From RI-153 sp963721725 (GTDB lineage Bacteria > Chloroflexota > Anaerolineae > Caldilineales > Caldilineaceae): 64,000 nt of DNA. How positions within the stretch are numbered: the stretch's first letter is position 1; the number at the start of each line of letters is the position of its first letter. A program made the position numbers and the translations under genes. Shown piece after piece: positions 1-9,426 of this stretch. The notes beneath the pieces were generated by a model. The model saw only the letters and a program-made list of their open reading frames with translations, had not been told where the DNA came from and made no database searches. The stretch lies in assembly GCA_963721725.1 (NCBI GenBank), contig CAVRLX010000009.1, positions 186,001 through 250,000 on the forward strand, given 5' to 3'.

Positions 1-589
1 TATTGCAACATCACTCTCAAACACCCCCCGCGCGTTGACCAGATTGCGCTCGGCATTCGCCGTGGCCGTGGCAATCGCCGCGAACGCCGCATCCAGGATC
101 GCCACGATCCGCTCCTGTTCGGCGAGGGGGGGAAGGGGAATGGTAATTGTTCTTTAGCACGTTCTAATGTTAGTTTAGGCTGACAGCTGCACCCTCAGTA
201 TCGAACTGCTTTCTTGATCATGAATAATAGACTGAGTAAGAATACCAAACGATATCGTTTGATTAATGCCACTGCTAAGCACGAGCTTGCATGCATTCTC
301 AGTTGATTCGCACCATCTAACTCTTCGGACCACAGCCAGTTTATCCAATAGTTCCAGCAATGCTAATCAGAACATGATCGTCATGAGGAAATTGTCTAGC
401 GTTTTATCTGCTCATAAATTTCGCTGATCGATGTATGCAGGTTCGTTGTATCGACAATATCCTTGTCACTGAAATCTGAGTACTGAAATGTAAGGATAAG
501 AGTTGGCTCAGATAATAGTCTGTATCCCTTTGGTACGCGTTTCCTCACCACTTTACAGATACTATTTCGCCAATCGTTTTTTGCGCCAC
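1..589 (-). pseudogene. hsdS: Type I restriction enzyme specificity subunit HsdS, partial and multiply frameshifted
   Basis: This would be the DNA-recognition subunit of a type I restriction-modification complex. It can be read only by switching frames. A GTG start at 589 follows the hsdM stop and opens with VAQKTIGEIVSVK. Shifted frames then give SGEETRTKGIQTII, ISIAGTIG (about 360-385) and TENACKLVLSSGINQT (about 255-305). The final frame, up to the left edge, gives IPLPPLAEQERIVAIL, the classic HsdS conserved-region motif after the first target-recognition domain. At least four indels or stops fall within about 600 bp, denser than elsewhere in the window. The gene is either decayed or lies in poorly resolved sequence. 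The second recognition domain would be beyond the left edge. The family assignment is firm; whether the gene is functional is unknown. Confidence 0.8.
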
Positions 590-596
590 CCCTCTC

Positions 597-2071
597 TCAC
601 AGCAGCCCCCGAATCTCCGCCAACACCTCGGCGGTTTCGGCGTCCAGCGCTTCGATCTCGGCCAGAATCTCCTCGGGCGGGCGGATGGGGTCGGCCTCGG
701 GCGCGTGGGGATTCTTGGCCGAAAGGTCAACCGTGGTCGGCTCCACGTCGGCCACCAGCCACCGTCCACGAACGCGGCGAATCGGCAAAACGCTTTTGCA
801 ACTCGACAAACTCGGCCAGATCATCGTCGTTGAGCGGGTTGGTCTTGCCCAGGCTGCGCCCCGGCTCCAGTTGGTAATACCAGATCTGGCGGGTGGGCGC
901 GCCCTTCTCGAAGAAGAGCACCACGGTTTTCACCCCCGCGCCCTGAAAGGTGCCGCCCGGACAATCCAACACCGTGTGCAGATTGCACTGGCTCAGCAGT
1001 TCCCGGCGCAGCGCTGTGGAGGCGTTGTCCGAATTGGAGAGAAAGGTATTTTTGATCACCACAGCGGCGCGGCCCCCGGCGCGCAGCCGTTTGATAAAGT
1101 GTTGCAAAAAGAGAAAGGCGGTTTCGCCGGTTTTAATCGGGAAATTTTGCTGCACCTCGGCGCGCTCGCGGCCGCCAAAGGGCGGGTTGGCAAGGATCAC
1201 ATCAAAGCGGTCGCGCTCGCCAATGTCGGCCAGATTTTCGGCCAGCGTGTTGGTGTGCACAATGTTGGGGGCGTCGATGCCGTGTAGGATCATGTTCATA
1301 ATGCCGATGATATAGGCCAGCGACTTCTTCTCTTTGCCAAAAAAGGTGCGGCGCTGCAACGTCTCCAGATCCGCCGTGGAGAGGCGTGGTTTGGCGGCCT
1401 TGCCTGTGCCGTGGCGCAGATAGTCGTGGGCTTCGCACAGGAAGCCCGCCGATCCACAGGCCCCGTCATAGATGGTCTCGCCGATCTGCGGGTCGATCAC
1501 CTGGATCATGGCGCGGATCAACGGGCGCGGCGTGTAATATTCGCCGCCGTTGCGCCCGGCGTTGCCCATGTTGTGGATCTTGGCCTCGTAGAGGTGGCTG
1601 AGTTCGTGCTTCTCCTGTTGCGAGCGAAAGCGCAACGCATCCATCAGCTCCAGGGCATCGCGCAGCGAATAGCCGCTCTGAAAGCGGTTGGTGATCTCGC
1701 TGAAGATCTCGCCGATCTTGTATTCGATGGTGTCCGGCCCGCTGGCCCGCGCCCGAAAGCCCTTGAGATAGGGGAAGAGGTCGCGGTTGACAAAGTCAAT
1801 CAGATCATAGCCAGTGAGGGCGCGGTCATGGTCAAAGCTGCCGTCGGCGCGTTTCGGGCGCGGCCCAGGTGGCCCAGCGATAGGCTTCGTCCAGCAGATA
1901 GGTATAGGGCTTGCCCATCAGTTCGGCGGCCAATGCGCGCTCGGCTTCCAGATCATCCAGATATTTGAGAAAGAGCATCCACGAAGTCTGCTCGGTATAG
2001 TCGAGTTCGGTGGTGCAGCCCGCTTCCTGGCGCAGCACGTCATCAATAGTACGAAAAGTCTGTTCAAACAT
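597..2071 (-). CDS. hsdM: Type I restriction-modification DNA methyltransferase subunit HsdM (two frameshifts)
   Basis: HsdM is the N6-adenine methyltransferase subunit that works with HsdS. The N-terminal segment (start 2071, MFEQTFRTIDDVLRQ) is the HsdM helical domain. The catalytic part carries motif I as DGACGSAGFL and motif IV as NPPFGG. The tail (TTVDLSAKNP, ending LAEIRGLL) is the usual HsdM C-terminus. The three parts lie in different frames. One base is surplus near 1857 (APETRR should read APKRADGSFD), and another shift lies near 757-770 (SWTVAGG should continue as ADVEPTTVDL). Restored length is about 490 residues, normal for HsdM. hsdS starts 7 bp after its stop, so the two form an operon. 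No hsdR is visible; it may lie off the left edge. Confidence 0.88.
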
Positions 2072-2274
2072 GGGTGGCCTTGCTGTGTGGTGGTGTCGCT
2101 ACGTGCGGGTCAGTATAGCCAACCCGGCGCGTTCGCTCAAGTTCGCCAACTGTGGTGCGTGCGTCGCCCCTGTATAGTTAGCGCAATTCTTCTTCAAATG
2201 CGGCTCTGCTGCCTGGGGATGCTCCCTCCGCCATAAGATCGTAAACTACTGCTTCTCCAATCGTAAATTGACGA

Positions 2275-2302
2275 GTAGGGGCGCAGCTTGCTGCGCCCCT
2301 AC
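2275..2302. repeat. 28-bp GC-rich palindrome
   Basis: The arms gtaggggcgcag and ctgcgcccctac flank a four-base loop. The core (gcgc, then gcttgctgcgcc) resembles that of other hairpins near 7300 and 8430, so it may belong to a dispersed hairpin family. Confidence 0.6.
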
Positions 2303-2311
2303 GGCTACCCG

Positions 2312-2374
2312 CATTCCAGGAAAGGGCCAGATCATGATCGATACAAAACCAGCGTGTGGCCCTTCCCCGGAATG
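2312..2374. repeat. 63-bp palindromic element, copy 1
   Basis: It starts with cattccaggaaagggcca and ends with tggcccttccccggaatg, giving 18-base imperfect inverted arms. A second element of identical length and matching ends is at 47201-47263. No open reading frame lies inside. It looks like a REP- or MITE-type mobile palindrome. Confidence 0.65.
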
Positions 2375-2459
2375 GTCCAGCATTATCTGTGTTTCTCTGC
2401 TGTCCGTGTTTACAAACCTCTTTGGTTCTGTCTTGTCCGGGGCAGGGCGAGATAAAAAG

Positions 2460-2494
2460 CCAATGCCCATCGTTGACTCAACGATGGGCATTGG
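2460..2494 (-). terminator. Rho-independent terminator of the protease gene
   Basis: This is a perfect 15-bp stem (ccaatgcccatcgtt with its complement) and a 5-base loop. On the minus strand it is followed by CTTTTTA. It lies just after the stop of the minus-strand protease gene. Confidence 0.75.
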
Positions 2495-2533
2495 CCGTTC
2501 ATGCAACCTTCACCGCCACAGGGCGACGATTGG

Positions 2534-5000
2534 CTATCTAAACGTAGACGGGATGTACGTCTGGTAAGCCGGGACCTCTACGCTGACCGGCACGCTGATT
2601 TTCTGGCCGGAGATGGCAGCGCTGGTAAACTCAAGCGTTGTCTCATAGCGGCCAGAGGCCAGCATCCCACTGTATTGCACGGTGAAACTATCTGGCGTGT
2701 TGCCGCTGTTCTTGCTGACCTTGAGCCAAGTAGCACTGGTCGTCACGCTCCAGGCGATCACCTGCTTGGCGTTCTGGTTGTCAACCGAAACCTGGGTCAT
2801 GCTGATCTGGGTTGCGGGGGTAAGGTCGATCTGTGGCGGCGACACCACCATTGCATTGGCAACCGGCACATCTTTACTATCGGCGACCACGGTGACCTTC
2901 ACCGTCTCCGTCACAAAGCCATTGTTGCCATCAGGTGTACGCAGGGTGATGGTGTGTTCACCGACGCTTAACTTGCTGAGACTGAGCAGTTCGCCTGTGC
3001 CCAGCGCCCCATCCAGATCGGAGAGCCACTCTAACTGCGTGCCCTGAAGCGGACCTGTGTCATCGTCGTAGCCTTCGCCTTGCAGCGCCACCGTCTCGCT
3101 CACGGCCACCGTCTTGTCTATGGTGGGGGCAAGAATCGAGACAACGGGCGCACTGTTGGGGACAGTGTTGATGGCGTCCGAATCGTCTGAACTTGTGTTC
3201 AGCCCGTCGCTGGCCCACACCCGGAAGATCGCCTGTTGGCTGGCGACGATATTTTTGGCGTCCGCCATGAACGTGTTCCCCGTCACATTCTGGGCCACGA
3301 CCATCCAGGTTTGCCCATTGTCCGGCGAGTACTGGATCGTAAAGGTCAGCGGATCTTTGTCGGGGTCGCTGGCTGTCCATGTGATCTCAATCGTATTGCC
3401 AACCAGGGTCTGCCCGCCGTTGGGTGCGGTCAGCGTCACTTGGGGTGCGTTGGAACCAGGGGCTGCTTCGGCAATCTTCACATTGCCCGGCCCCTGGATC
3501 TCCACACGGGTGGTGCCATTCACATAGGGCACAAGCTCGTTGATCAGCAGATAGGCAACGGCGCGCTCGCCCGGTGTGTCGCTGGGGCCGCCATCGCTCT
3601 CGGTGGGCGTAAAGGCATAGCGCGCCAGCTTCCGTGTTGCTGTTATTAAAGAGCACAATGCTATAGGCACCGGGCGTGGGTTCGGTGACCTCTTTAACGT
3701 TTGGCACACGCACGATTGGATCCAGTGTCGCTTCGCCCGTTTCGGCGTTAATGGCGCCATTGATCAAAAGGCGGTCGCCTGCTTCAATTCGCACCAGCCC
3801 ATCGCCAGACCGCACCGGGGTGGCCTTAAAGTAAGTCATCAGCCCATGATAGGTAAAGTCGCTGACCCACTGATTCGTACAATAGGTCATGACATCCTTC
3901 CAGGTGGGGCCATAGATCGCCTGGGTCTGGATGTCGAAGCCATAGATGGCCGTGTTGCCCGTGGTTGCGGGGCTAATGTTGCCAGAGGCATGAGGGTAGG
4001 CGGCACCGCCGCCTGCGCCACAGTACATGGCGTGGAAGCGTCCGTACGTATGTGCCAGTTCGTGGCCGCCATACCAGTCGCCATAACTGCCGTCAAAGTC
4101 CCAGTTCCAGTTGCTGCTACCCGTCGGCCCAGAGGAGATTTTGTGCGGAATGTCCACCGCACAGCCCCGCATAAAGCCGCCGGCATCGCTCACCATGCCA
4201 TAGTAGTGGGCTGCCGAGGGGACATTGCTCCAGCCAAACCAACCGAAGATAATATCCCAGGTCCTGGCGTTGGCAAGGCGAGAGTTGAGCAGCCCACACG
4301 TGGGCAGGCCATTTCCATAGTCCATGGTGCGGTTCCAGACCCGCAAATTGCTGAGCGGGTAGGCACGGCGCAGCCAACTTAGCATCTGATTACTGTGCGC
4401 GCTGCTGGTGGTGTGGGTGGTGTTGCCTACTTTATAGGTCACCTTGTACAGCACCAAATTGACTGTGGGAACTGCCTCAAAGGTGACACTCGTGGAGACG
4501 CCATTGTTGTTATAGTTGCTCTCCGCCGGGTTGCGAGCCGGGTTGACCAGCGCGGAGAGGTTCACTGTCCCCTGTTTGTAGCCATTGGGCAGCTCAAACA
4601 GGAAGGCGTGATTCAGCGCGCCACGGTCTGGCGAGGGGCGCACTGCAATCGTGCCGCCTGTGTTAATCGGCCCCAAGGTCACGGTAGATGCGCCGCGTTG
4701 CACAATCAAAACCGCCGTGGTGACAGGCGTGCCGGTGGTGCTGTGGACATGGAAGCGCACAAAGGTACGCTTGTCTTGTACCAGACGCACACTGTTGTTA
4801 AGGGTCTGGATGGCCTGGGTCACTTCGAGTTTGTCGGCCAGAAGATCCAACGGGGCGGGGTAGCCCTGAAGATTGCGAGCCGTCAGCGGTTCGGCCTGGG
4901 CGGTGGGGCTGCCTGTCAACATCACAGCCGCCACCGCTGTGATGATCATAGCCAGCAGGCCCACCCAAAAGGGTTGCGAACGATAGATTTTTCGAGACAT
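2534..5000 (-). CDS. Secreted metzincin-type zinc metalloprotease with C-terminal Ig-like domains (one frameshift)
   Basis: The start at 5000 is chosen for its GAGGAGAGAGG ribosome site and the signal peptide that follows (MSRKIYRSQPFWVGLL, with an AQA cleavage site near residue 36). The longer open frame upstream has no such support. The catalytic domain carries HELAHTYGRFH at residues 313-323, the metzincin HExxHxxGxxH zinc site. It also has DVMTY at about 369-373, a plausible Met-turn. Downstream of a one-base shift near 3630-3650 come Ig-like repeats (PNGGQTLVGNTIEITW, then another near SAPVVSIL) and a final BACON-like domain (ATWLKVSKNSG). Restored length is about 820 residues. This suggests an extracellular protease anchored on or acting at polymers. 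The substrate is unknown. It is divergent to the glycosyltransferase at 5189. Confidence 0.75.
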
Positions 5001-5188
5001 AGTGTTCCTCTCTCCTCTAATTTTTCCCATAACACGGGCAAGAATCGTTAACGCCGCGCCATTGGAAAATAAAAATAACAAAGACTTTTTGTACGGGTTC
5101 GCCAAGCACAAGACCCTGGGGTATACTCTTTCTTCATGACAAGCTTTGTACGCGTTCAACCAATCCGATCTCTTTTTAATAGCCCACC

Positions 5189-7195
5189 GTGGCGTCTGGT
5201 TTGGTTGCTCTTCCTATGCTGATCGGACTCACCTGGGGCGCTGCTTTTCTCCTCGTCTGGCTGCCCGGCCTGCTGCTTGAAAGGGCATTTCGTTTGCCGC
5301 GCCACCCCGATTGGCTGGTGCGCCTGGCGCTTCAAATGGGAGTAGGGATAGCCTTCTGGCCCCTCCTTTTCCTTTGGACTTCGCTGCTGGGCTGGCGATG
5401 GTCGCCCGGTATAGCGCAGGCGTTTGTGCTTCTCCTTGGTCTGCTTGGTATCTTCAGCATTGCCCGTGTCCCCGCTCTACGTTGGCAACAGCGGCTCGCC
5501 CATCTGCGCCGCCAGGGGCTGGGGCTGACCTTCTTTGCCGCTATTTTTGCCATCACCGCCATCACCCGTCTTGTACAAATCCGCACGCTGGCTCTGCCTG
5601 CCTGGGTAGATTCTGTCCACCACACCATGATCATACGCCTCTTGGTGGCACAAGGCCAGATCCCCGCCACCTTTGATCCCCTGATTCCTGGCGGCGTTTT
5701 CAACTATCACTGGGGCTATCATGCCCTGATGGCCTGGCTGGCGTGGCTGTTGCGGAGGAGTGATGCCTTCGATCTGGCAGATCTTGTGCTACACGCCGGG
5801 CAATTTCTCAACGCCCTCTCTGTGCTCATGCTCTACGCTGCTGGTCGCAGCCTTTTTGCCAGCCGCCGGGCTGGTCTGTTGACAGCGGCTCTGGTGGGCA
5901 CAGTTTCCTGGTTTCCTGCCTACTATCTTTCCTGGGGCCGCTACACCCATCTTACCGGTCTGTTGTTGTTGCCGGTGGTGGTGATCTGCTTGTGGCGGTT
6001 GCGCCATCGGCCCACCTGGGGCGGCATGCTGGCCGCTAGCCTGACCCTGGCCGGATTGGCCCTGATCCACGTTCGCATCGCTTATTTTGCAGCCACCCTC
6101 ATGGCCCTGTTGGCCGTCGTTTTTCTGGTGCGGGGGCGATGGCGGCCTCTCCTGCTTTGGGGGGGAGCGGCCACGTTTGGTTTTTTGCTCACCCTGCCCT
6201 GGTGGCTCAGCCTTATGCAGTCAGCCTGGGTACGCACCATGCTCGCTGTGCGTACAGAAAGCGTGACGGCGTGGGCAGAGACAAACAGCGTAGACTGGGG
6301 GCTGATGTGGACGCCACGCACCCCACCGCTGGTTACGGTTGCCACGCTCGGCCTCTCTGCGCTGGCGGGCTGGGGCACAAGTGTGCGCCTGACTGGGCTG
6401 CTCTGGCTATGCCTAGTTGTGGGCCTGGGCTTTTTTAGCTTTCGACGCCGATCTCTGTGGCGAACAACCCGTCGCACTGCGTTGGCTTGGGGGCTGCTCT
6501 TGGCCTGGAGCCTGCTGACTGCACTCTTGCTGCAACTGGATCGTCTGGGCCTGCCCTATACGTTGATTTCCCATATTAACGCCTGGGTGATCACCCTCTT
6601 TGTCCCGCTCTCGTTGGCGGTTGGCGGGCTGGCTGCCTGGGCATTGGGCTTTCTAACGCCCCCGCGCTGGGCGCTTTCTGCTGCCGGGCTGCTCGCCTTG
6701 CTGCTCTCGATTGGCGGGGCATCGGGCATGACCACGATTGTCAACCCAGAGACGGTGTTGGCAACCCAGGCCGACCGCGCAGCGCTGCATTGGATCCGCC
6801 AAAATACGCCACCAGACGCCTATTTTGCTGTGCAAGCGTGGCCCTGGCTGTCGGGCATCTATGCCGGCAGTGATGGTGGCTACTGGATCTCGGTGCTGAC
6901 CGACCGCCGTTCGATCTTGCCGCCTTCGCTCTATGCCAGTGCCTTGCCACCCGCCGCCGTGCAGCCCATTCGGGATCTGCTTTCCACTTGGCACACAGCC
7001 GCCTCGCTGGACGATCCAACCCTGCGCCAACGTCTGCGAGAGGCGGGTGTGACCCATCTTTATATAGGATCTCGACCGGGAATACTCTCTCTAGAAAGCT
7101 TGTTGACTGGAGGCTATGTCGAACTGATCTACGAGCAAGATGGCGTATTTATTTTTGCATTGAAACCGGAAGCACGGGGTCAAGGAGAGAAATAG
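5189..7195 (+). CDS. Polytopic membrane protein, predicted GT-C fold glycosyltransferase
   Basis: The protein has 668 residues with more than ten hydrophobic segments. The first extracytoplasmic loop contains ALPAWVDSVHH, where an acidic residue is expected to bind the lipid-phosphate sugar donor or metal in GT-C enzymes. A second loop has GGVFNYHWGYH. The C-terminal soluble part (from about residue 520, ADRAALHWIRQNTPPDAYFAV) is typical of the periplasmic tail of these large transferases. The start is GTG at 5189; an ATG at 5216 is an alternative. It is not in the main glycosyltransferase island and stands alone between the protease and the tRNA. The specific sugar and acceptor cannot be told. 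Confidence 0.7.
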   Translation: MASGLVALPMLIGLTWGAAFLLVWLPGLLLERAFRLPRHPDWLVRLALQMGVGIAFWPLLFLWTSLLGWRWSPGIAQAFVLLLGLLGIFSIARVPALRWQQRLAHLRRQGLGLTFFAAIFAITAITRLVQIRTLALPAWVDSVHHTMIIRLLVAQGQIPATFDPLIPGGVFNYHWGYHALMAWLAWLLRRSDAFDLADLVLHAGQFLNALSVLMLYAAGRSLFASRRAGLLTAALVGTVSWFPAYYLSWGRYTHLTGLLLLPVVVICLWRLRHRPTWGGMLAASLTLAGLALIHVRIAYFAATLMALLAVVFLVRGRWRPLLLWGGAATFGFLLTLPWWLSLMQSAWVRTMLAVRTESVTAWAETNSVDWGLMWTPRTPPLVTVATLGLSALAGWGTSVRLTGLLWLCLVVGLGFFSFRRRSLWRTTRRTALAWGLLLAWSLLTALLLQLDRLGLPYTLISHINAWVITLFVPLSLAVGGLAAWALGFLTPPRWALSAAGLLALLLSIGGASGMTTIVNPETVLATQADRAALHWIRQNTPPDAYFAVQAWPWLSGIYAGSDGGYWISVLTDRRSILPPSLYASALPPAAVQPIRDLLSTWHTAASLDDPTLRQRLREAGVTHLYIGSRPGILSLESLLTGGYVELIYEQDGVFIFALKPEARGQGEK

Positions 7196-7290
7196 ATGAT
7201 AAGCTTACGCGCAGTAAGGCTATGGTAGCAGCAGTGGCACGCTTTGGCAACCCCCAAACCTTGATGAGGTCTCATTCAGATCGGGTCATG

Positions 7291-7352
7291 GTGTACGGGC
7301 GCTGCTGGCTGCGCCCAAGAGACAGCAGGCGCAGCCAGCAGCGCCCGTACAC
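7291..7352. repeat. Perfect inverted repeat, 25-bp arms
   Basis: Arms at 7291-7315 and 7328-7352 are perfectly complementary (gtgtacgggcgctgctggct and onward), with a 12-base loop. It lies after the 5189-7195 gene and could terminate its transcript, although no T-run follows. The core resembles other hairpins in this window. Confidence 0.7.
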
Positions 7353-7380
7353 TTCTTCTGCCATCTTGTTGCCCAATACA

Positions 7381-7434
7381 AAAGGCCCGTTTTTCTCTGG
7401 GAGAGACAAGTTCCCCAGAGGAAAACGGGCCTTT
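7381..7434 (-). terminator. Long hairpin downstream of tRNA-Arg
   Basis: The outer arms aaaggcccgtttt and aaaacgggccttt enclose inner pairing tctctggg with cccagag. It lies 4 bases past the tRNA 3' end and probably terminates the tRNA transcript. It could also serve the convergent gene on the plus strand. Confidence 0.65.
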
Positions 7435-7437
7435 CAG

Positions 7438-7510
7438 CGCGGATGGAGGGACTCGAACCCCCGACCGACGGTTCCGAAGACCGTTGCTCTATCCGCTGAG
7501 CTACATCCGC
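7438..7510 (-). tRNA. tRNA-Arg (anticodon TCG)
   Basis: A full cloverleaf can be drawn. The acceptor stem GCGGATG pairs with CATCCGC. The D arm is GCTC/GAGC. The anticodon stem ACGGT/ACCGT holds the loop CTTCGGA, giving anticodon TCG. The T arm contains TTCGAGT. The discriminator base is G, and CCA is not encoded. The gene reads on the minus strand and lies downstream of the liv operon, about 100 bp from the livF stop. Confidence 0.95.
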
Positions 7511-7609
7511 AGAGCGTGTTGCGTGAAACGTGAGTCATTTTATCACAAAGGCTGTCTGGACAGAAAAGTAAAAGGGAGAGAAAGAAGAGATTCCTTCACC
7601 TTGTCATTC

Positions 7610-8330
7610 TCATTCCTCTTCGCCCAAATACGCCTTGCGCACCATCTCATTAGTCTGTAATTTTTTGGCCGGGCCTTGCAGCACAATTTCGCCGGTCTGT
7701 AACACATAGCCACGATGCGCCACTTGCAGCGCCATCAGCGCGTTCTGCTCCACCAGCAAGATGGTCATCCCGGCGCGGTTGATGTTGACCACAGTCTCGA
7801 AGATCAACTCGACCAACATGGGGGCCAACCCCATCGACGGCTCATCGAGCAGCAGCAGCCGCGGGCGGGCCATCAGGGCGCGGCCAGATCGCCAGCATCT
7901 GCTGTTCGCCGCCAGAAAGCGTGCCGCCCTGCTGCGTACGCCGCTCTTTGAGGCGCGGAAAGAGATCAAAAACGTAGTCCAGATCGGCGCGGATGCCGTC
8001 CTGATCGGTGCGGCTAAACGCGCCCATCTCCAGATTTTCCAACACTGTCAGCCGCGGGAAGATCCAGCGGCCTTCGGGGGCTTGTCCGATGCCTAACTCG
8101 GCGACGCGATGCGGCTGTAGACCGTCAATGCGCTGTGTTTCCAGCGTTACTGTACCGTGGCGGGGGTGGAGCAGGCCAGAAATAGTGCGAATGGTGGAGC
8201 TTTTGCCCGCGCCGTTGGAGCCAATCAGCGTGACGATTTCGCCTTCGTCCACATGCAGCGAGATGCCCTTGAGCGCGTGAATGTGGCCGTAAAAGGAATG
8301 GACGTTGTCAAGTTGAAGCATGTGGGGCAT
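7610..8330 (-). CDS. livF: Branched-chain amino-acid-type ABC transporter ATP-binding protein LivF (one frameshift)
   Basis: This is the second ATPase of a HAAT-type importer. It carries Walker A GSNGAGKSS, signature LSGGEQQML, Walker B LLLLDEPS and the late LLVEQN switch region. The sequence switches frame near 7882, between QQMLAI and GRALMARPRL, and restored length is about 239 residues, normal for LivF. It is last in the minus-strand liv operon, 168 bp after livG. That gap carries GC hairpins (for example 8460-8475), which may protect or attenuate the message. Start at 8330; MLQLDN at 8321 is an alternative. Confidence 0.9.
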
Positions 8331-8498
8331 GGGTGGACCTGTTGGGTTTACCTAACTAGAAATTGAAAGCATTTATTGGAGAGAAAGAGTAATCCGTAAT
8401 GACTAGGCTGACAGTAGTGGCCGCAGAATGGTAGGGGGCGCTGCTTGCTGCGCCAGAGGGTTCAGCTTGCTGAACTCTTACCTCTATTAGATATAACC

Positions 8499-9287
8499 TT
8501 ACTCATGACTCGCTATTTCGGTCGCTGCCTTGCCCAGATAGGCCTCAATCACACGCGGGTTGCGCTGGACTTCGCGCGGGGTTCCTTCGGCGATCTTCCT
8601 GCCATAATCCAGCACATGGATGCGGTCGGAAATGCCCATAACCACTTTCATGTCATGTTCGATGAGCAGGATGGTCAGGCCGCGGTCGTCGCGCAGTTGA
8701 CGAATAAAGGCGGTGAGCGAAGCGGTTTCGCGTGGGTTCATGCCCGCCGAGGGTTCATCCAGCAGCAGCAGTTTGGGTTCGGCAGCCAGGGCACGCGCAA
8801 TCTCCAGGCGGCGCTGGTTGCCATAGGCCAAATTTTTCGCCACGTCGTCGCCCAGGGCTGCGCCCAGCCCCACGTAATCGAGCAACGCATCGGCTTTGCG
8901 GCGAGCTTCGGCCTCTTCGGCCACCATGCCCGGCGTGCGCAGCAGGGCATGATACCACGACGAGCGCAGGCGGCAGTTCATGCCCACCAGCACGTTTTCC
9001 CGCGCCGACATGTTTTTGAAGAGGCGGATGTTCTGAAAGGTGCGCGCAATGCCCAGCGCGGTCACTTGGGACGGTCGATAGCGGCCTAGTTTGGTTCCAT
9101 CAAAGAGCAGCGTGCCAGATGTGGGCGTGTATAGCCCGGTGACCATGTTAAAGAAAGTGGTCTTGCCCGCGCCGTTGGGACCGATCAGGCTGACGATCTG
9201 CCCGGCTTCGATTTCCAGATCGACGGCATCCACCGCGGTGAGGCCACCGAATTGTTTGGTGAGTTGTTGTGCGCTAAGAATAGGCAT
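8499..9287 (-). CDS. livG: Branched-chain amino-acid-type ABC transporter ATP-binding protein LivG
   Basis: It has 262 residues and is intact. Walker A is GPNGAGKTT, signature region LAYGNQRRLEIARAL, Walker B LLLLDEPSAGMNP, and the long LivG-type insert runs between Walker A and the signature. The start at 9287 (MPILSAQQLTKQFGG) is preferred over an in-frame upstream codon at 9359, because the extra N-terminus is translated palindromic repeat DNA and an AGGA site precedes 9287. With LivF it would energise import through LivH and LivM in the cytoplasmic membrane. The usual substrates are branched-chain amino acids, but the same family also takes up amides, urea and others, so the solute is not proven. 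Confidence 0.93.
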   Translation of the reverse strand: MPILSAQQLTKQFGGLTAVDAVDLEIEAGQIVSLIGPNGAGKTTFFNMVTGLYTPTSGTLLFDGTKLGRYRPSQVTALGIARTFQNIRLFKNMSARENVLVGMNCRLRSSWYHALLRTPGMVAEEAEARRKADALLDYVGLGAALGDDVAKNLAYGNQRRLEIARALAAEPKLLLLDEPSAGMNPRETASLTAFIRQLRDDRGLTILLIEHDMKVVMGISDRIHVLDYGRKIAEGTPREVQRNPRVIEAYLGKAATEIASHE

Positions 9288-9322
9288 TGAGAGTCCTGGA
9301 ATGCGTAATCCGTGAGTAACTA

Positions 9323-9393
9323 TAGGTGCGACGCACTCGACACACAGCTTTCCAATCAATCTACCTCTGGCGAGTGCGTCGCACCCTGCACCT
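9323..9393. repeat. GTGCGACGCAC palindromic repeat, copy A
   Basis: The left arm aggtgcgacgcactcg and right arm cgagtgcgtcgcaccct are separated by about 34 bases. The element occupies the livM-livG gap, inside an operon. Five related copies occur in this window. Confidence 0.8.
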
Positions 9394-9426
9394 AAATAGA
9401 TGCATACGGGATGGGTATCATTCTTT

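Larger units (their letters stand above)
2072..2533. other. Intergenic region between the protease gene and hsdM, no gene seen
   Basis: I see no credible coding sequence here. The region holds three inverted repeats: a 28-bp GC-rich palindrome at 2275-2302, a 63-bp palindromic element at 2312-2374 that recurs near 47.2 kb, and a terminator hairpin at 2460-2494. The small open frames crossing it are by-products of these palindromes. Confidence 0.6.

Noticed and set aside
503..1968. Several plus-strand frames over hsdM
   Set aside because: HsdM motifs (DGACGSAGFL, NPPFGG) are on the minus strand. The plus-strand frames have no family resemblance.
9288..9359. N-terminal extension of LivG
   Set aside because: The extra codons translate palindromic repeat copy A, and a ribosome site lies before 9287.
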